DNA from: Candidatus Portnoybacteria bacterium CG_4_10_14_0_2_um_filter_44_20
Lineage (GTDB): Bacteria; Patescibacteriota; Minisyncoccia; Portnoybacterales; GCA-002795985
Assembly (NCBI GenBank): GCA_002792395.1
Contig: PFOG01000192.1
Span: 1 to 6,451 of the forward strand
Length of the DNA stretch: 6,451 nt
Direction of reading: 5' to 3'
The notes beneath the pieces were generated by a model that did not search any database, was not told the origin of the DNA, and saw only the letters and a program-made list of their open reading frames with translations. A program made the position numbers and the translations under genes. Positions 5,326 through 6,451 of this stretch are shown one piece after another. Positions within the stretch are counted from its first letter, which is position 1, and every line of letters begins with the position of its first letter.

Positions 5326-5354
5326 TTGAAAAAAGGCAATAAAAATGTTATTTT
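5326..5354 (+). promoter_or_regulatory. Candidate tsaD promoter with extended -10
   Basis: TTGAAA (5326-5331) is 17 bases from TATTTT (5349-5354), which is preceded by TGT as in extended -10 promoters. A transcript starting near 5361 would carry a leader of about 69 bases made largely of heptamer repeats. The region is AT-rich, so chance matches are likely. Confidence 0.35.
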
Positions 5355-5355
5355 C

Positions 5356-5383
5356 AGAATTAGGAATTAAGATTTAAGAATAA
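5356..5383. repeat. Degenerate AGAATTA-type heptamer tract
   Basis: Four 7-bp units (starting at 5356, 5363, 5370 and 5377) follow the pattern A/G-GA-A/T-T-T/A-A. It is one of two adjacent heptamer tracts in the leader of tsaD. Confidence 0.65.
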
Positions 5384-5392
5384 AAATTTTTT

Positions 5393-5427
5393 CGTAAATC
5401 ATAATTCATAATTCATAAATCGTAAAT
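5393..5427. repeat. CATAATT/CGTAAAT heptamer tract before the tsaD start
   Basis: Five 7-bp units start at 5393, 5400, 5407, 5414 and 5421. They are symmetric in order: CGTAAAT at both ends, CATAATT twice and CATAAAT inside. The last unit ends two bases before the tsaD ATG, so the usual ribosome-binding position is repeat sequence with no Shine-Dalgarno. Confidence 0.8.
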
Positions 5428-5429
5428 CA

Positions 5430-6451
5430 ATGAAAATTTTAGCCATCGAAACATCTTGCGACGATACTGGCGTTGCGTTACTGAAAATTGAAGGAGGCAG
5501 AGTGAAAATTCTGTCTGATTTTGTTTCTTCGCAGGTTAAAATTCACGCGCCTTATGGCGGCGTGGTGCCGAATTTAGCCGTCAGGGCGCATTATAAAAAT
5601 TTACCGATTTTATTGGAAGCGACATTAAATAAATCCAAAATAAATTTTGGCATCCAGCCGAAAAAGATTGATTTGATTGCTGTAACAAATGGGCCTGGGC
5701 TTGAGCCGTGTTTATGGGCGGGAGTTAACACGGCGCGGGTTTTGGCGAAAGTCATGAACAAGCCGATTGTTGGGGTTAATCATCTTGAGGGGCACATAGC
5801 CGCCAATTTTTTAGATTCCCAGTTCCCAGTTCCCAGTTCCCAGTTCCCGATTATTTGTTTAATAGTTTCTGGCGGGCATACGCAATTAGTTTTGCTTCGG
5901 GGTATGGGCAAATACAAAGTTATCGGGCAAACGCGGGACGACGCGGCCGGCGAAGCGTTTGACAAGGTGGCAAAATTGCTTGGTTTGGGGTATCCGGGTG
6001 GCCCCGAAATCGCGCTTAACGCGCAAAATGGCACCCCAGACGCGTTTAAATTACCGAGGCCGATGATTAACGGTTTTGATTCCGATTTTAGTTTTTCTGG
6101 GCTTAAAACAGCGGTTCTATACTTAGCAAAAAAGTTGTCCGCAAATTCTAAACATCTTAACGAAGGGATCGTGGCCGACGTCTGCGCTTCTTTTCAGCAG
6201 GCGGTAGTTGATGTTTTGGTGAGTAAGACGATAGGGGCCGCTAAAGAATATGGGGCCAAAACCGTGATGCTTTCAGGTGGGGTAGCCGCAAATAAAGAAT
6301 TGCGCAAACAAATGGCATGTGCCGTGAAAGTTCGGGTTCCTAATTCCCAGTTTCTGGTTCCCACCTCCCGTTACTGTACTGATAACGCGGCGATGATCGG
6401 TTTGGCGGGCTATTGGAAGTACGCGCGACGCGGAGGGGATAAAATAGAAAA
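5430..6451 (+). CDS. tsaD: tRNA N6-adenosine threonylcarbamoyltransferase (3' end beyond window)
   Basis: TsaD (Gcp/YgjD/Kae1 family) transfers the threonylcarbamoyl group from threonylcarbamoyl-AMP to A37 of tRNAs that read ANN codons, working with TsaB and TsaE in bacteria. It starts MKILAIETSCDDTGVA and reads 340 codons with no stop before the edge. That is close to the family's usual length, so only a few residues should be missing. Key motifs are GGVVPNLAVRAH (43-54), NGPGLEP (87-93), NHLEGH (117-122, metal ligands His118 and His122), SGGHTQ (147-152), DDAAGEAFDKVAKLLG (170-185), FSFSGLKTAV (220-229), SGGVAANKELR (282-292) and CTDNAAM (316-322, metal ligand Asp318). Two in-frame heptamer tracts encode residues 130-140 and about 301-314. 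No tsaB or tsaE is visible in the window. It follows a repeat-rich spacer and has no Shine-Dalgarno. Confidence 0.96.
   Translation, partial: MKILAIETSCDDTGVALLKIEGGRVKILSDFVSSQVKIHAPYGGVVPNLAVRAHYKNLPILLEATLNKSKINFGIQPKKIDLIAVTNGPGLEPCLWAGVNTARVLAKVMNKPIVGVNHLEGHIAANFLDSQFPVPSSQFPIICLIVSGGHTQLVLLRGMGKYKVIGQTRDDAAGEAFDKVAKLLGLGYPGGPEIALNAQNGTPDAFKLPRPMINGFDSDFSFSGLKTAVLYLAKKLSANSKHLNEGIVADVCASFQQAVVDVLVSKTIGAAKEYGAKTVMLSGGVAANKELRKQMACAVKVRVPNSQFLVPTSRYCTDNAAMIGLAGYWKYARRGGDKIE
5816..5848. repeat. TTCCCAG heptamer, 4.7 copies, inside tsaD
   Basis: Four perfect TTCCCAG copies plus TTCCC run in tandem. Because 7 and 3 share no factor, every three heptamers give a seven-residue period, here SQFPVPS followed by SQFP (residues 130-140). 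The tract lies in the loop between the HLEGH helix and the strand leading to SGGHTQ, where family members vary in length, so the protein can probably tolerate it. Confidence 0.93.
6331..6372. repeat. Diverged heptamer tract inside the 3' part of tsaD
   Basis: Six 7-bp units starting at 6331 each begin with T and mostly resemble TCCCAGT; the TTCCCAG at 6344-6350 is identical to the unit of the tract at 5816-5848. The reading phase is the same too, giving SQFLVPTSR beside SQFPVPSSQ. It encodes the variable segment just before the conserved CTDNAAM motif. Confidence 0.6.

Noticed and set aside
5780..6034. 84-residue minus-strand open frame inside tsaD
   Set aside because: It lies opposite the conserved TsaD motifs SGGHTQ and DDAAGEAFDKV and includes the translated heptamer array; it has no support as a gene.

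Overview
The window looks like a chromosomal segment from a small-genome, uncultivated bacterium of the Candidate Phyla Radiation (Patescibacteria, Parcubacteria-like). This is inferred from gene content and style. The genes are short and single-copy, starts mostly lack a nearby Shine-Dalgarno sequence, valyl-tRNA synthetase is trimmed, and the spacers are full of short tandem repeats. UGA acts as a normal stop (valS and the prsW-like gene end in TGA), which argues against the UGA-as-glycine lineages (Absconditabacteria, Gracilibacteria).

Layout. The left two thirds are read on the minus strand: an Hsp20 small heat-shock protein (87-644), a PrsW-type intramembrane metalloprotease (848-1615) and valyl-tRNA synthetase (1753-3909). 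From a divergent promoter region (about 3910-4038) a 360-residue protein of unknown function runs on the plus strand (4039-5121). It carries an ordered set of motifs resembling the glutamine synthetase / amidoligase superfamily. A strong bidirectional terminator hairpin (5137-5173) separates it from a convergent tRNA-Glu(UUC) gene (5179-5250, minus). After an AT-rich repeat-filled spacer, tsaD (t6A modification of tRNA) begins at 5430 and runs off the right edge, almost complete.

The genes do not form one pathway. ValS, tRNA-Glu and TsaD belong to translation; Hsp20 and the PrsW-like protease fit protein quality control or envelope stress. No gene-free stretch exceeds 300 bases.

The most unusual content is in the non-coding and repeat layer. 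(1) A 34-bp element made of two small hairpins occurs twice in tandem downstream of hsp20 and once at the 3' end of valS, where it supplies the stop codon. The two differences between copies both fall in hairpin loops. (2) Degenerate tandem repeats with a 7-bp period fill nearly every spacer and also occur in frame inside valS and, twice, inside tsaD. (3) The prsW-like gene has a structured leader with a Shine-Dalgarno placed for a 5-codon upstream ORF that overlaps the prsW start as ATGA. (4) The 360-residue protein is a candidate divergent carboxylate-amine ligase.
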